This document shows positions 16,124-26,788 of a stretch of 64,000 bases of DNA, piece after piece (the first letter of the stretch is position 1; every line of letters begins with the position of its first letter). Source of the stretch: Lichenicola sp964247725 (GTDB taxonomy: Bacteria; Pseudomonadota; Alphaproteobacteria; Acetobacterales; Acetobacteraceae); assembly GCA_964247725.1 (NCBI GenBank), contig CAXTVM010000014.1:6255-70254 (forward strand), in the 5' to 3' direction. Position numbers and translations under genes: made by a program. The notes under the pieces are model-generated. The model was not told where the DNA came from. It worked only from the letters and a program-made list of their open reading frames with translations, and ran no database searches.

Positions 16124-19100
16124 ATGGAGGGAGACATCCCGCATGCCGCGCCTCGAGGCGACCCGCCGGCATCCGATCGAACGCCGGTGAGCCAGGCCAC
16201 TCCCCGCCGGCAGGGTTCGGCCGATTCCGCGAAGGCGTTCGGGATCGTGGCGATCGGCGCCTCGGCCGGCGGGCTCGAGGCCTGCATCGCGCTGGTCGGT
16301 GCGCTGCCGTCGGATCACGGCCTCGCGATCATCCTGGTCCAGCACCTGGAGCCGACCCGCAAGAGCATGATGGTGGAGCTGCTCGCCGTACACACGGCCA
16401 TGACCGTCGAGCAGGCGGTGGACCGGACCCAGCTGCGGCCGGACCACCTCTACATCATCGCGCCGGGCTGCGACCTCTGGGTCACGGATGGGATGCTGCG
16501 CCTGTCGGAGCCCGACGTACGACCGGGGGTGCATCTGCGGTGCGACATCCTCCTGAACTCGCTGGCACTTGCCTGGGGCTTGCGGACCACCTGCGTGATC
16601 CTGTCGGGGACCGGATCCGACGGCAGCCTCGGCCTCCGGGCGATCAAGGAGAAGGGCGGCTTCGTCATCGCCCAGGACCCCGGCGAGGCGTCCCACGCAG
16701 GCATGCCGGAGAGCGCCATCCGGACCGGGGTCGTGGATCTCGTGCTTCGGGCGGCCGACATCCCGAACGCGCTGATCGAGCACGACCGCGACCGGCGGGG
16801 CGAAGCCGGGTTCCCCGGCGTTGCCCGCGTCCCTGGCCGCNNNNNNNNNNNNNNNNNNNNNNNNNNNNNNNNNNNNNNNNNNNNNNNNNNNNNNNNNNNN
16901 NNNNNNNNNNNNNNNNNNNNNNNNNNNNNNNNNNNNNNNNCCGCGACCGGCGGGGCGAAGCCGGGTTCCCCGGCGTTGCCCGCGTCCCTGGCCGCGTCCC
17001 TGGCCGCATCCCGGCGCCGGACGATGGCCTCGCGGCGATCATCGACCTGCTGCGCCGCGAGAGCGGGCACGACTTCGCCCTCTACAAGCAAGGCACGGTG
17101 CGGCGCCAGATCGGACGGCGCATGGCGCTGAAGGGGCTCCCGCCGGACGGGCTGCACCGTTACCTGGAGGTCCTGCGCGGAGATCGAGAGGAGATCCTGC
17201 TGCTCGCAAAGGACCTGCTGATCCAGGTCACGAGCTTCTTTCGTGACCAGGCGGTCTTCGACCGTCTCGCCGACACGATCGTCCCCGACCTCATCCGCGA
17301 CCATCCGGCTGGACGTCCCATCCGCGTCTGGGTCGCCGGGTGCAGCACGGGCGAGGAGACCTACTCGCTGGCGATCCTGTTCCAGGAGAAGATCAAGGCG
17401 AGCAACCGCGACATCAGACTGCAGATGTTCGGATCCGACCTGGATGCCGGCGCGATCGTCCGCGCTCGCGACGGCCTCTATCCGGCGACCATCGAGAGTT
17501 CGGTCTCCGCGGCCCGGCTGGCCCACTTCTTCTCGAGGGAGCCGACCGGCTACCGTGTGTCGCCGGAGCTGCGCGCCACCGTGGTGTTCACGGTCCAGGA
17601 CCTGCTCGCCGACCCGCCGTTCGCGCAGCTCGACCTGGTGTCGTGTCGCAACCTGTTGATCTACCTGCAGCCCGAGGCGCAGACGAAGGTGCTCTCGCTG
17701 CTGCACTTCGCGCTTCGCCAGGGCGGCATCCTCGTCCTCGGCAACGCCGAGACGCCGGCCGGCATGGACGGCAGCTTCGAGCTGGTGTCGAAGCCGGAGC
17801 GGCTCTACCGCCGGATCGGCCGCCATCGCCTGGGGCTCGGCCTGCCGGCTTCCAGACCCGGCGCACGATCGACGTCCCCCGCCGCGTCCCTCGCCGCGTC
17901 TCTGGCCGCTGCCGCGACGCCGACGCCATCCCGGCAGTCCCGGCTGGCCGAGACCGGCCGCAGGCTGGTGCTGGAGGCTCACGCCCCCGCCTCGATCCTG
18001 ATCGACGGCTCCAACCGTTGCCTGCTGGCACTCGGCCCGATCGACCGGTATCTGCGGCTGGCGTCCGGGCAGTCGGGCCCCGACGTGCTGACCCTGGCGC
18101 ATCCGGGCCTGCGCGCCCAGCTCCGTTCGGCGATCGAGCAGGCGCGCGGCGCCGATGCCCCGATCGTCATGGCCGCCCGCACGATCCGGGACCGGGTCCA
18201 GGTCTCGTTCAACCTGGAGGTGCAGCCCGTCGCCGAGAACGGCGAGCGGCCGCTCCTGGTGTGCTTCGTGGATGTTCCGGAGCCGCACGCTGGATCTGGC
18301 GACGGCGGCGACCGGGCGGCTCTGGCGACCGCCAGGCTGGAGCGCGAGCTCAAGGCCAGCCGGAGCGCGCTGCAGAAGGCGATCCGCGACCTCGATCTCG
18401 CCGCCGAGGACCACCGGGCGGCGAACGAGGAGGCCCGGTCCGTCAACGAGGAATACCAGTCGACGAACGAGGAGCTGATGGCCTCCAAGGAGGAGCTGCA
18501 GTCCCTCAACGAGGAACTCGTTGCCCTCAACAGCCAGCTCCAGGAAACCCTCGAGCGGCAGAGGGTCACGTCCGACGATCTCCAGAACGTTCTCTACAGC
18601 ACCGACGTCGCGACGCTGTTCCTCGATCTCGACCTCAGGATCCGTTTCTTCACGCCGGCCACCCGGTCGCTGTTCGCCGTCATTCCCGGCGACGTCGGCC
18701 GGCCCCTGGTCGACCTGCGGCCGTTGGCGTCGGACGATGCGCTGGAGGTCGACGCCCGGACCGTGCTGAGCGGCCATGCGCCGCTCGAGCGCGAGATCGA
18801 GGCTGGGAGCGGGGTCTGGTTCCGGCGCCGGATCCTGCCCTATCACAGCCATGACGGACGTATCGAAGGCGTGGTGATCACCTTCAACGACATCACCAGC
18901 CGCAGGAACACCTCCAAGGCGCTGGAGGCCGCCAAGAAGGAGGCCGAGGTCGCCAACATGGCCAAGTCGCGCTTCCTGGCCGCGGCAAGCCACGACCTCC
19001 GGCAGCCGTTGCAGACCCTGTCCCTGCTGCAGGGGCTGCTGGCCAGGACCGTGGAAGGTGCGGCGGCGCAGGGCCTGGTGGCGCGCCTGGACGAGACGTT

Positions 19101-20751
19101 GACCGCCACCTCGTCGATGCTGAACACCCTGCTGGACATCAACCAGATCGAGGACGGCGAGGTTCGTCCCGAGATGGTCGCCTTCCCGGTCGACGACCTG
19201 CTCCGCCGGATGCGCGACGAGTTCAACTACCACGTGCAGTCGAAAGGGCTGCAGCTTCACGTCGTCCCGTGCAGCCTGTCGGCGGTCAGCGACGTGCGGC
19301 TGCTCGAGCAGATGGTCCGGAACCTGCTCGCGAACGCGCTGAAATACACCATCCGAGGCAAGATCCTCCTGGGCTGCCGACGGCACGGCGGCACGCTGAC
19401 CCTCGAGATCTGGGACACCGGCGTCGGGATCCCGCCGCAGGAACTCGACGCCATCTTCAACGAGTATCATCAGGTCGACAACGCGGCACGCGAGCGGAGC
19501 CGCGGCCTCGGGCTCGGGCTGTCGATCGTGCGGCGCCTGAGCCTGCTCCTGGACCACAGGGTCGCGGTCCGTTCCAGCGTCCACAAGGGCTCGATGTTCT
19601 CCATCGAGGTTCCGCTTCGGGTCGATGCGTCGGCCGGGGACGATCTGGGCGACGGCGACCGCGTCGCGGCGACGCTGCTCCCGCCGGATCGCTCAGGCCT
19701 GATCCTGGTCGTGGAGGACGATCCGGACATGAGAGACCTGCTGGGGCTTCTGCTGAGGCATGAAGGGTATCGGGTCGGTTCGTCATCCGACGGCCAGGCA
19801 GCCCTCGATCTCGTGGCACGGGATTCGATCGAGCCCGATCTCCTCCTCGTCGACTACAATCTTCCCGGCCAGCTGAACGGGCTGCAGCTGGTGGATAGGC
19901 TGCGGAGAAGGTCGGACAGGACGCTTCCGGCGATCGTCCTGACCGGCGATCTCTCGTCGGAGACGGCTGCGGACGTGGCCGGGAACGACTGTCTTCAGCT
20001 GAACAAGCCGGTCAAGCACTCCGAGCTGACGGCGGTCATCCAGCATTGCCTCGCGGCCACGGCGGCGGAGCAGACACCGCCGAAACCCGATCCGACGGCG
20101 AAGCTGGACATCGGGATTCCGGTGGTATTCATTGTAGACGACGATATTCACATCCGCCAGCTGATACAGGAGGTGCTGGAGCAGGAAGGCTACAAAGTCG
20201 AGGGCTTCGCGACCGCCGAGGCATATCTGGACCCCTATCCCGCCGACAGGAAAGGCTGCCTGCTGATCGACGCCAAGCTGCCCGGCCTCAGCGGGATGGG
20301 GTTGCTCCACCGGCTTGGCGCCGACGATCGCCGTCTGCCGGTCATCATGATCACCGGCCACAGCGACGTCCCGCTTGCGGTGGAGGCCATGAAGGCGGGC
20401 GCGATCGATTTCATCGAGAAGCCGATCAGCGCTCCGGAGCTCCTGGCCAGCGTCAGCTCGGCACTGGACAAGTCCGCCGACTTCAGGAAGCTTTCGGCAG
20501 GCAGGGACGAGGCCACCGGCCGTATCTCGAGGCTCACCTCGCGGCAGCACGAGGTCATGAGGATGGTGCTCGCCGGCAGTCCGAGCAAGAACATCGCCGC
20601 CGACCTGCACATCAGCCAGCGGACCGTCGAGAACCATCGTGCCTCCGTCATGAAGAAGATGGGAGTGACGTCGATCCCCGCACTCGCCCGCCTAGCGGTG
20701 GCCGCGGCCGGAAACGAGACCGGCACCATGTCGGCGAAGAAGCAGCCGTAG
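16124..20751 (+). CDS. CheB-CheR-PAS-histidine kinase-REC-REC-LuxR hybrid protein
   Basis: The assembly gap at 16841-16940 breaks the frame, but removing the N run and one 55-bp duplicate joins both sides in frame into one protein of about 1490 residues. Domains in order: CheB methylesterase with catalytic S47, H74 and D167; CheR methyltransferase with VAGCSTGEETYSLA; a Glu-rich coiled coil (NEEYQSTNEELMASKEELQS); a PAS domain; HisKA with phospho-acceptor SHDLRQPLQ; HATPase (DTGVGIPPQE, GLGLGLSIV); a first receiver (VVEDDPDMRD, DYNLPG); and a FixJ-like tail of receiver (IVDDDIHIRQ, DAKLPG, EKP) plus LuxR helix-turn-helix (LTSRQHEVMRMVLAG). CheB/CheR-PAS-kinase fusions are known sensors; carrying its own DNA-binding output in the same chain is unusual. 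Start is ATG after GGAGTAGGAC. It is divergent from the phosphoketolase module and may regulate it. Confidence 0.88.
16841..16940. other. Assembly gap (100 N) flanked by identical 55-bp copies
   Basis: The 55 bases before the N run are identical to the 55 after it. The second gap at 60663 shows the same 55-bp overlap. This points to contigs sharing a k-mer-length end joined with a default 100-N spacer, rather than missing sequence. Collapsing 16841-16995 restores the open frame. Short direct repeats (GCGTCCCTGGCC) nearby probably broke the assembly, so their copy number is uncertain. Confidence 0.85.
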
Positions 20752-20936
20752 GGTGATCGGCCGTGAATCGGTGGAGTGCTCCCGTGCGGATCGGTGGCCC
20801 CGCCTCCGGTCCGGGCGCCGCCGGCGACCCGATCACGCGTCGGGGACGCCGAGGGCGGCGGGGATCGCCGTCCGCGCGGAGGCCATGACCGACATGGTCC
20901 GCGCCGACCCGGCCCGGATCGGGGAGGGCTGAGCCG

Positions 20937-21677
20937 GTGCCCGAACCGGGTGCGCGGATGCCGGCGTCGTCGGACCCGAGGCACATCGTCGTCACCGGCG
21001 CCAGCAGCGGCGTGGGCGCCGCCGCGGCACGGCTCCTGGCGGGACCGGACCGGCGCCTGTGGCTCCTGGCCCGGCGCGCCGATCGGCTGCGGCCGCTCGC
21101 CGAGGCGCTGCGCCGCGAGGGCTGCGCCGCGGAGGCGCTGCCGTGCGACGTCGCCGACGCGGCCGCGGTGGCGTGCGCGTTCGAGCGCATCGGCAGCCGG
21201 GTGGACGTGCTGGTGAACGCGGCCGGCCTGCCCGCCGGCGGCATCGAGGCGGCGGCGGCGGAGACGATCGCCGCGGTGGTGATGGTGAACCTGGTGGGCA
21301 CCATGCTGTGCGCGCGGGAGGCCGCGCGGCGCATGTTGCCGGGCGGGACGATCGTGAACCTGGGCTCGCTCTGCGTCCGGATCCGGGACGGCGGCGCCAG
21401 CCTCTACGTCGCGACCAAGCTCGGCGTCGCCGGCTTCACGGACGCCTTCCGCAAGGAGGTGGCGCCGCGCGGCATCCGGGTCGTGCTGCTGAACCCGGGC
21501 CAGATCGCATCGGGCATGGTGACCGAGACCGAGGATGGGAAACGCGCCGCGGTCGCGCGCGAGGCGATGCTGACGCCGCTCGAGGTCGCCGAGGCGATCC
21601 GCTACTGCATCGAGCTGCCGGACCGGGTGGCGGTGACCGAAATAGAGCTGCGGCCGCGCGGCCAGGCCGGACTGTAG
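20937..21677 (+). CDS. Short-chain dehydrogenase/reductase
   Basis: A 246-residue classical SDR. The Rossmann glycine motif is VVTGASSGVGAAAARLL, the NAA motif is VLVNAAGLPAGG, the catalytic serine is in IVNLGSLC, and the YxxxK pair is in YVATK. It probably oxidises or reduces a hydroxyl/keto group with NAD(P)(H); the substrate is unknown. GTG start with a GGGGAGGG ribosome site. It follows the hybrid kinase by about 185 bp and has no partner gene; a mobile repeat lies downstream. Confidence 0.85.
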   Translation: MPEPGARMPASSDPRHIVVTGASSGVGAAAARLLAGPDRRLWLLARRADRLRPLAEALRREGCAAEALPCDVADAAAVACAFERIGSRVDVLVNAAGLPAGGIEAAAAETIAAVVMVNLVGTMLCAREAARRMLPGGTIVNLGSLCVRIRDGGASLYVATKLGVAGFTDAFRKEVAPRGIRVVLLNPGQIASGMVTETEDGKRAAVAREAMLTPLEVAEAIRYCIELPDRVAVTEIELRPRGQAGL

Positions 21678-21713
21678 CGGGTTGCGGACGTGTGGGGAGG
21701 CCGGAGGTCACCC

Positions 21714-21940
21714 ACGGCTATCGCATTAGGAAGAAGGTCATGGGCTTTGCCCCTGGACCCACTGGGGCCGCTGGCCCCAGACCCCAATCCAACAAGGTCC
21801 TACCTCCACGCTTGCGACATCTCCTTGCGAATCGGGGTTTGGGGCCGTCGTGCGCCAGCACGCTTCGCGTGACGGCCCCAACGGGTCCAGGGCAGCGCCC
21901 TGGCCGTCCCCTTCACGTCTCCTCAAATGCGATAGCCCTG
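21714..21940. mobile_element. MITE-like palindromic repeat with terminal inverted repeats and flanking duplication
   Basis: Full-length member (about 227 bp) of the intergenic repeat family. Its ends are GGCTATCGCATT (21716-21727) and the exact inverse AATGCGATAGCC (21926-21937). Identical 11-bp copies of GGAGGTCACCC flank it at 21703 and 21941, as expected for a target-site duplication. The body holds GC-rich nested hairpins and no gene. The right flanking copy includes the stop codon of the dienelactone hydrolase gene. Confidence 0.75.
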
Positions 21941-21945
21941 GGAGG

Positions 21946-22803
21946 TCACCCGCCGACGCCATGCGCCCGCAGCCAGGCGATGGCGCGGGTCCAGGCGGCC
22001 TCCGCATCGGCCTTGCGGTAGCTCGGCCGGTAGTCGGCGTGGAAGCCGTGCGGCGCGTCCGGATACACCACGATCTCGACCGCCTGGCCGGCGGCCCGCG
22101 CCTTCTCCTGCGCCGCGCGCACGTCGGCCTGGGCGATGCCGGTGTCCTGGCCGCCATACAGCCCGAGCAGCGGGCACTTCAGCTGGCCGGCGAGGTCGAG
22201 CGGGTTGTGCGGCTGGATCGGCGTGTCCGGCGTCGCCACCGGCCCGTAGAACGCCACCGCCGCCCGCAGCGCCGGGTTGTGCTCGGCGTAGAGCCAGCTG
22301 TCGCGGCCGCCGCGGCAGAAGCCGATCACGCCCAGGCGGTGCGGGTCGCCGTGCTGCGTGCCGGCCCAGGCGACGGCGGCGTCGAGGTCGGCGAGCACGG
22401 CGGCGTCCGGCGCCTTGGCGATCACGTCGCGCACGATCTGGTGCGCGTCCGTCATCTTGGACAGGTCGGCCAGCCGGGCATACAGCTCGGGCGCCACCGC
22501 GAGATAGCCGAGGTGGGCCAGCCGACGGCAGACGTCCTTGATGTACTCGTGGACGCCGAAGATCTCCTCGATCACCAGCACCACCGGAAACGGCCCTGCG
22601 CCGTCCGGCCGGGCCGAGTAGCCGGGCAGTCGGCCGTCCGCCACCGGGATCCGCACCTCGCCGGCGACCAGGCCGATGTCGTCGGTGTGGATCGCCGGCG
22701 TGTCGGCCCGCGCCGCGGCCAGGGTGAGCCCGCTGATCAGGCTGCTCATGACGAAGCCGCGCCGAGCCATCGGGTAGCGGTGCAGGCCTTCGGCCTCATC
22801 CAT
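21946..22803 (-). CDS. Dienelactone hydrolase family protein, probably exported
   Basis: A 285-residue alpha/beta hydrolase with the dienelactone hydrolase triad: nucleophile cysteine in IGFCRGG, aspartate in YGGQDTG and histidine in PHGFHAD. The N-terminus has an RRGFVMSSLISGLTLAAARA segment that looks like a twin-arginine or Sec signal, so it may act in the periplasm. The substrate is likely a lactone or ester and cannot be specified. ATG at 22803 has a GGGAG ribosome site seven bases upstream. It follows the pterin dehydratase and ABC-F genes in the same direction. Confidence 0.85.
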   Translation of the reverse strand: MDEAEGLHRYPMARRGFVMSSLISGLTLAAARADTPAIHTDDIGLVAGEVRIPVADGRLPGYSARPDGAGPFPVVLVIEEIFGVHEYIKDVCRRLAHLGYLAVAPELYARLADLSKMTDAHQIVRDVIAKAPDAAVLADLDAAVAWAGTQHGDPHRLGVIGFCRGGRDSWLYAEHNPALRAAVAFYGPVATPDTPIQPHNPLDLAGQLKCPLLGLYGGQDTGIAQADVRAAQEKARAAGQAVEIVVYPDAPHGFHADYRPSYRKADAEAAWTRAIAWLRAHGVGG

Positions 22804-22845
22804 GCGCGTGCTCCCGTCGAGGGACGATGCCTGGCCCCCGCATCG

Positions 22846-23142
22846 TCAGAATGCGGCTTCGGGCGCCGAGGGAGCCATGGCCTGGATCTGGGCCGCCAGA
22901 TGGAAATCCTTCTGACCCAGCCCACCGATGTCGTGGGTGCGCAGCCGGACCGTGACGTAGCCCCAGCCGAGGCCGTGGTCGGGATGGTGGTCCGCCGCCT
23001 CGGCCAGCGCCGCGATCGTGCGCACGAGCTCGAACGCGCGGGCGAAGTCCGGGAGCCGGTAGCGCCGCCCGATCGCCGGTCCCTCCTCCAGGCTCCAGCC
23101 GGGCAGGGCCCGCAGCCGCAGCACCACCTCGTCCGCATCCAT
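22846..23142 (-). CDS. phhB: Pterin-4a-carbinolamine dehydratase
   Basis: A 98-residue protein with the family signature HHPDHGLGWGYVTVRLRTHD, in which the histidines form the active site. It dehydrates 4a-hydroxytetrahydrobiopterin, recycling the cofactor of phenylalanine hydroxylase or a related pterin enzyme; some homologues also act as DCoH-type partners. The start lies two bases after the ABC-F stop, so the two are co-transcribed, a link with no known biochemical meaning. Confidence 0.9.
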   Translation of the reverse strand: MDADEVVLRLRALPGWSLEEGPAIGRRYRLPDFARAFELVRTIAALAEAADHHPDHGLGWGYVTVRLRTHDIGGLGQKDFHLAAQIQAMAPSAPEAAF

Positions 23143-23144
23143 GC

Positions 23145-24944
<1,800 letters not shown>

Positions 24945-24984
24945 CGGGCGGTTCTGACCGATGCGGCCGGTTGGCGCAACGCCA

Positions 24985-25156
24985 GGACCGGGGCCCTTGC
25001 CCCTGGACCCCACTGGGGCCGCGGGCTCCAGACCCCAATTCGTTAAGGTTGCAAGGTCATGCGGGCGCTACCCTCTTACAAAGAACGGCTCGGGACCATC
25101 TTGCGCCGCACGCTTCGCGTAACGGCCCCAACGGGTTCAGGGCAGCGCCATGGCCT
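24985..25156. repeat. Intergenic palindromic repeat, near full-length copy
   Basis: Left arm CTTGCCCCTGGACCCCACTGGGGCCG and right arm CGGCCCCAACGGGTTCAGGGC bracket a central spacer with CGCACGCTTCGCGTAACGGCC. It lies between the 5' side of uup and the 3' end of otsA, where its hairpins could also terminate transcription. Confidence 0.75.
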
Positions 25157-25159
25157 TCC

Positions 25160-26653
25160 TCAGTTCACGGCACGGGACGGCGGCTGGGTGGAGACGATGC
25201 GGATATCGTTGCCGGTGCCGGTGCGGCGCTCGATCGGGGCCTCCGAGCGCGCCGGGCGCGCCGGCCGCGGCATTTCGCCGCCGGCGCGCGACAGCGCCGA
25301 GACGAACGAGCGACCCCATTCGAGCGCGGAGGCGTCCTTGATCGCCTCCCAGCACGCCTTCCAGCGGTCCTGCCGCTCCGGCCTGCTCATGCGCAGCGCC
25401 AGGTCAAGCGCGTCGGCGATCTCGTCCGGATCGACCGGGTTGACCAGGATCGCGGCGCCCAGCTGCCGGGCCGCGCCTGCGAACTTGGACAGCACCAGCA
25501 CGCCGGGATCGTCCGGGTCCTGCGCCGCCACGTACTCCTTGGCGACGAGGTTCATGCCGTCCCGCAGCGGAGTCACCAGCCCGATCCGCGCCTCCCTCAT
25601 GAATCCGGCGATCGAGTCGCGCGGCACGCCGCGGCTGAGCAGACGCAGCGGCGTCCAGTCCGGCTCGCCCAGCGTGGCATTGATCGAGCCGGCCGCGTCG
25701 TGGAGGTCGTCGCGCAGCTGCTGGTAGGCGTCGACGTCCTGCCGGCTGGCGGCGGCGATCTGCAGGAAGGTGGTCTGGCGGCTCCACTCCTGGCGGGTCT
25801 CCAGCAGCCGCCGGTAGCCTGCCAGGCGGTGGCGCAGGCCTTTGGTCGGGTCCATGCGGTCGATGCCCAGGATCAGGCTCTGGCCGTCGAGGCTGCGCCG
25901 CAGCCGCGCCGTCTCGGAGCTGGCGTAGGCGATCTCGGCGGTCTCGGCGAACTCGCGTGGCTCGATCTCGACCGGGAAGGCGCCGACCCGGATCTGCCGG
26001 TTGCCGAGCTGCAGGCCGCCGCCCGCCAAACGTGCGGCGCCGGCGATGCGCTGCGCCGAGGCCGAGAAGTTCTCCGCGTCGTTGGCGGTCTGGAAGCCGA
26101 GCAGGTCGGCCGACAGCAGGTCGCGGATGAACAGCGCCGCGTCCGGCACGCTCGACAGCATGTCGGGGCTCGGGAACGGCGTGTGCAGGAAGAAGCCGAT
26201 CGGGCAGGTGACGTTGCGCGCACGCATCGCTGCGGCCATCGCCATCAGGTGGTAGTCGTGGATCCAGATGGTGTCGGTCGGCCGCAGCAGCGGCAGCAGC
26301 ACCTCGGTCAGTCGGGCATTGGTGGCGCGGTAGCCCTGCTGACTGCGGCGGTCGAAGTTCATCTGCTCGGGCAGGGAGTGCAGCAGAGGCCACAGCGTGC
26401 CGTTGGAGAAGTTGTTGTAGTAGAGGTCGAGTTCGTTCGGCGTGAGGTCGACGGTCGCGTACTCGACCGAGCCGTGCTGCACCAGCGACGGCACGCCGCA
26501 CGCCTTCTGGTCGTCCGAGGTCCGGCCGCTCCAGCCGAACCAGAGCCCGCCCTGGCGCTCCATCAGGTCGTTCAAGGCGACCGCCAGTCCGCCGGCCTTG
26601 GCGTCGCCGTTCGGGATCGAGACCCGGTTCGACACCACCACCAGTCTGCTCAT
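25160..26653 (-). CDS. otsA: Trehalose-6-phosphate synthase
   Basis: A 497-residue GT20 enzyme. It opens LVVVSNRVSIPN and then has the UDP-glucose loop GDAKAGGLAVAL. Further family motifs are IHDYHLMAMAAAMR, PIGFFLHTPFPS, DRMDPTKGL, RDGMNLVAKEY and LVLSKFAGAARQL. It makes trehalose 6-phosphate from a nucleotide glucose and glucose 6-phosphate. It is last in the minus-strand glucan cluster, 135 bp after malQ. A trehalose phosphatase (otsB) is not in the window, so trehalose for TreS would need a phosphatase encoded elsewhere. Confidence 0.95.
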   Translation of the reverse strand: MSRLVVVSNRVSIPNGDAKAGGLAVALNDLMERQGGLWFGWSGRTSDDQKACGVPSLVQHGSVEYATVDLTPNELDLYYNNFSNGTLWPLLHSLPEQMNFDRRSQQGYRATNARLTEVLLPLLRPTDTIWIHDYHLMAMAAAMRARNVTCPIGFFLHTPFPSPDMLSSVPDAALFIRDLLSADLLGFQTANDAENFSASAQRIAGAARLAGGGLQLGNRQIRVGAFPVEIEPREFAETAEIAYASSETARLRRSLDGQSLILGIDRMDPTKGLRHRLAGYRRLLETRQEWSRQTTFLQIAAASRQDVDAYQQLRDDLHDAAGSINATLGEPDWTPLRLLSRGVPRDSIAGFMREARIGLVTPLRDGMNLVAKEYVAAQDPDDPGVLVLSKFAGAARQLGAAILVNPVDPDEIADALDLALRMSRPERQDRWKACWEAIKDASALEWGRSFVSALSRAGGEMPRPARPARSEAPIERRTGTGNDIRIVSTQPPSRAVN

Positions 26654-26788
26654 CCTACACTCCGTTCGCTGCAGGCGCAGACCGGGGGGAGAGCTTGGAT
26701 GGCGCCGCCATCCCGGTGGTCGTCTGGAGAGCCATACTATGCCGAACTAAGTCGCGGGACAGCGTCCGAGTTGCACGTCCGCGATGAA

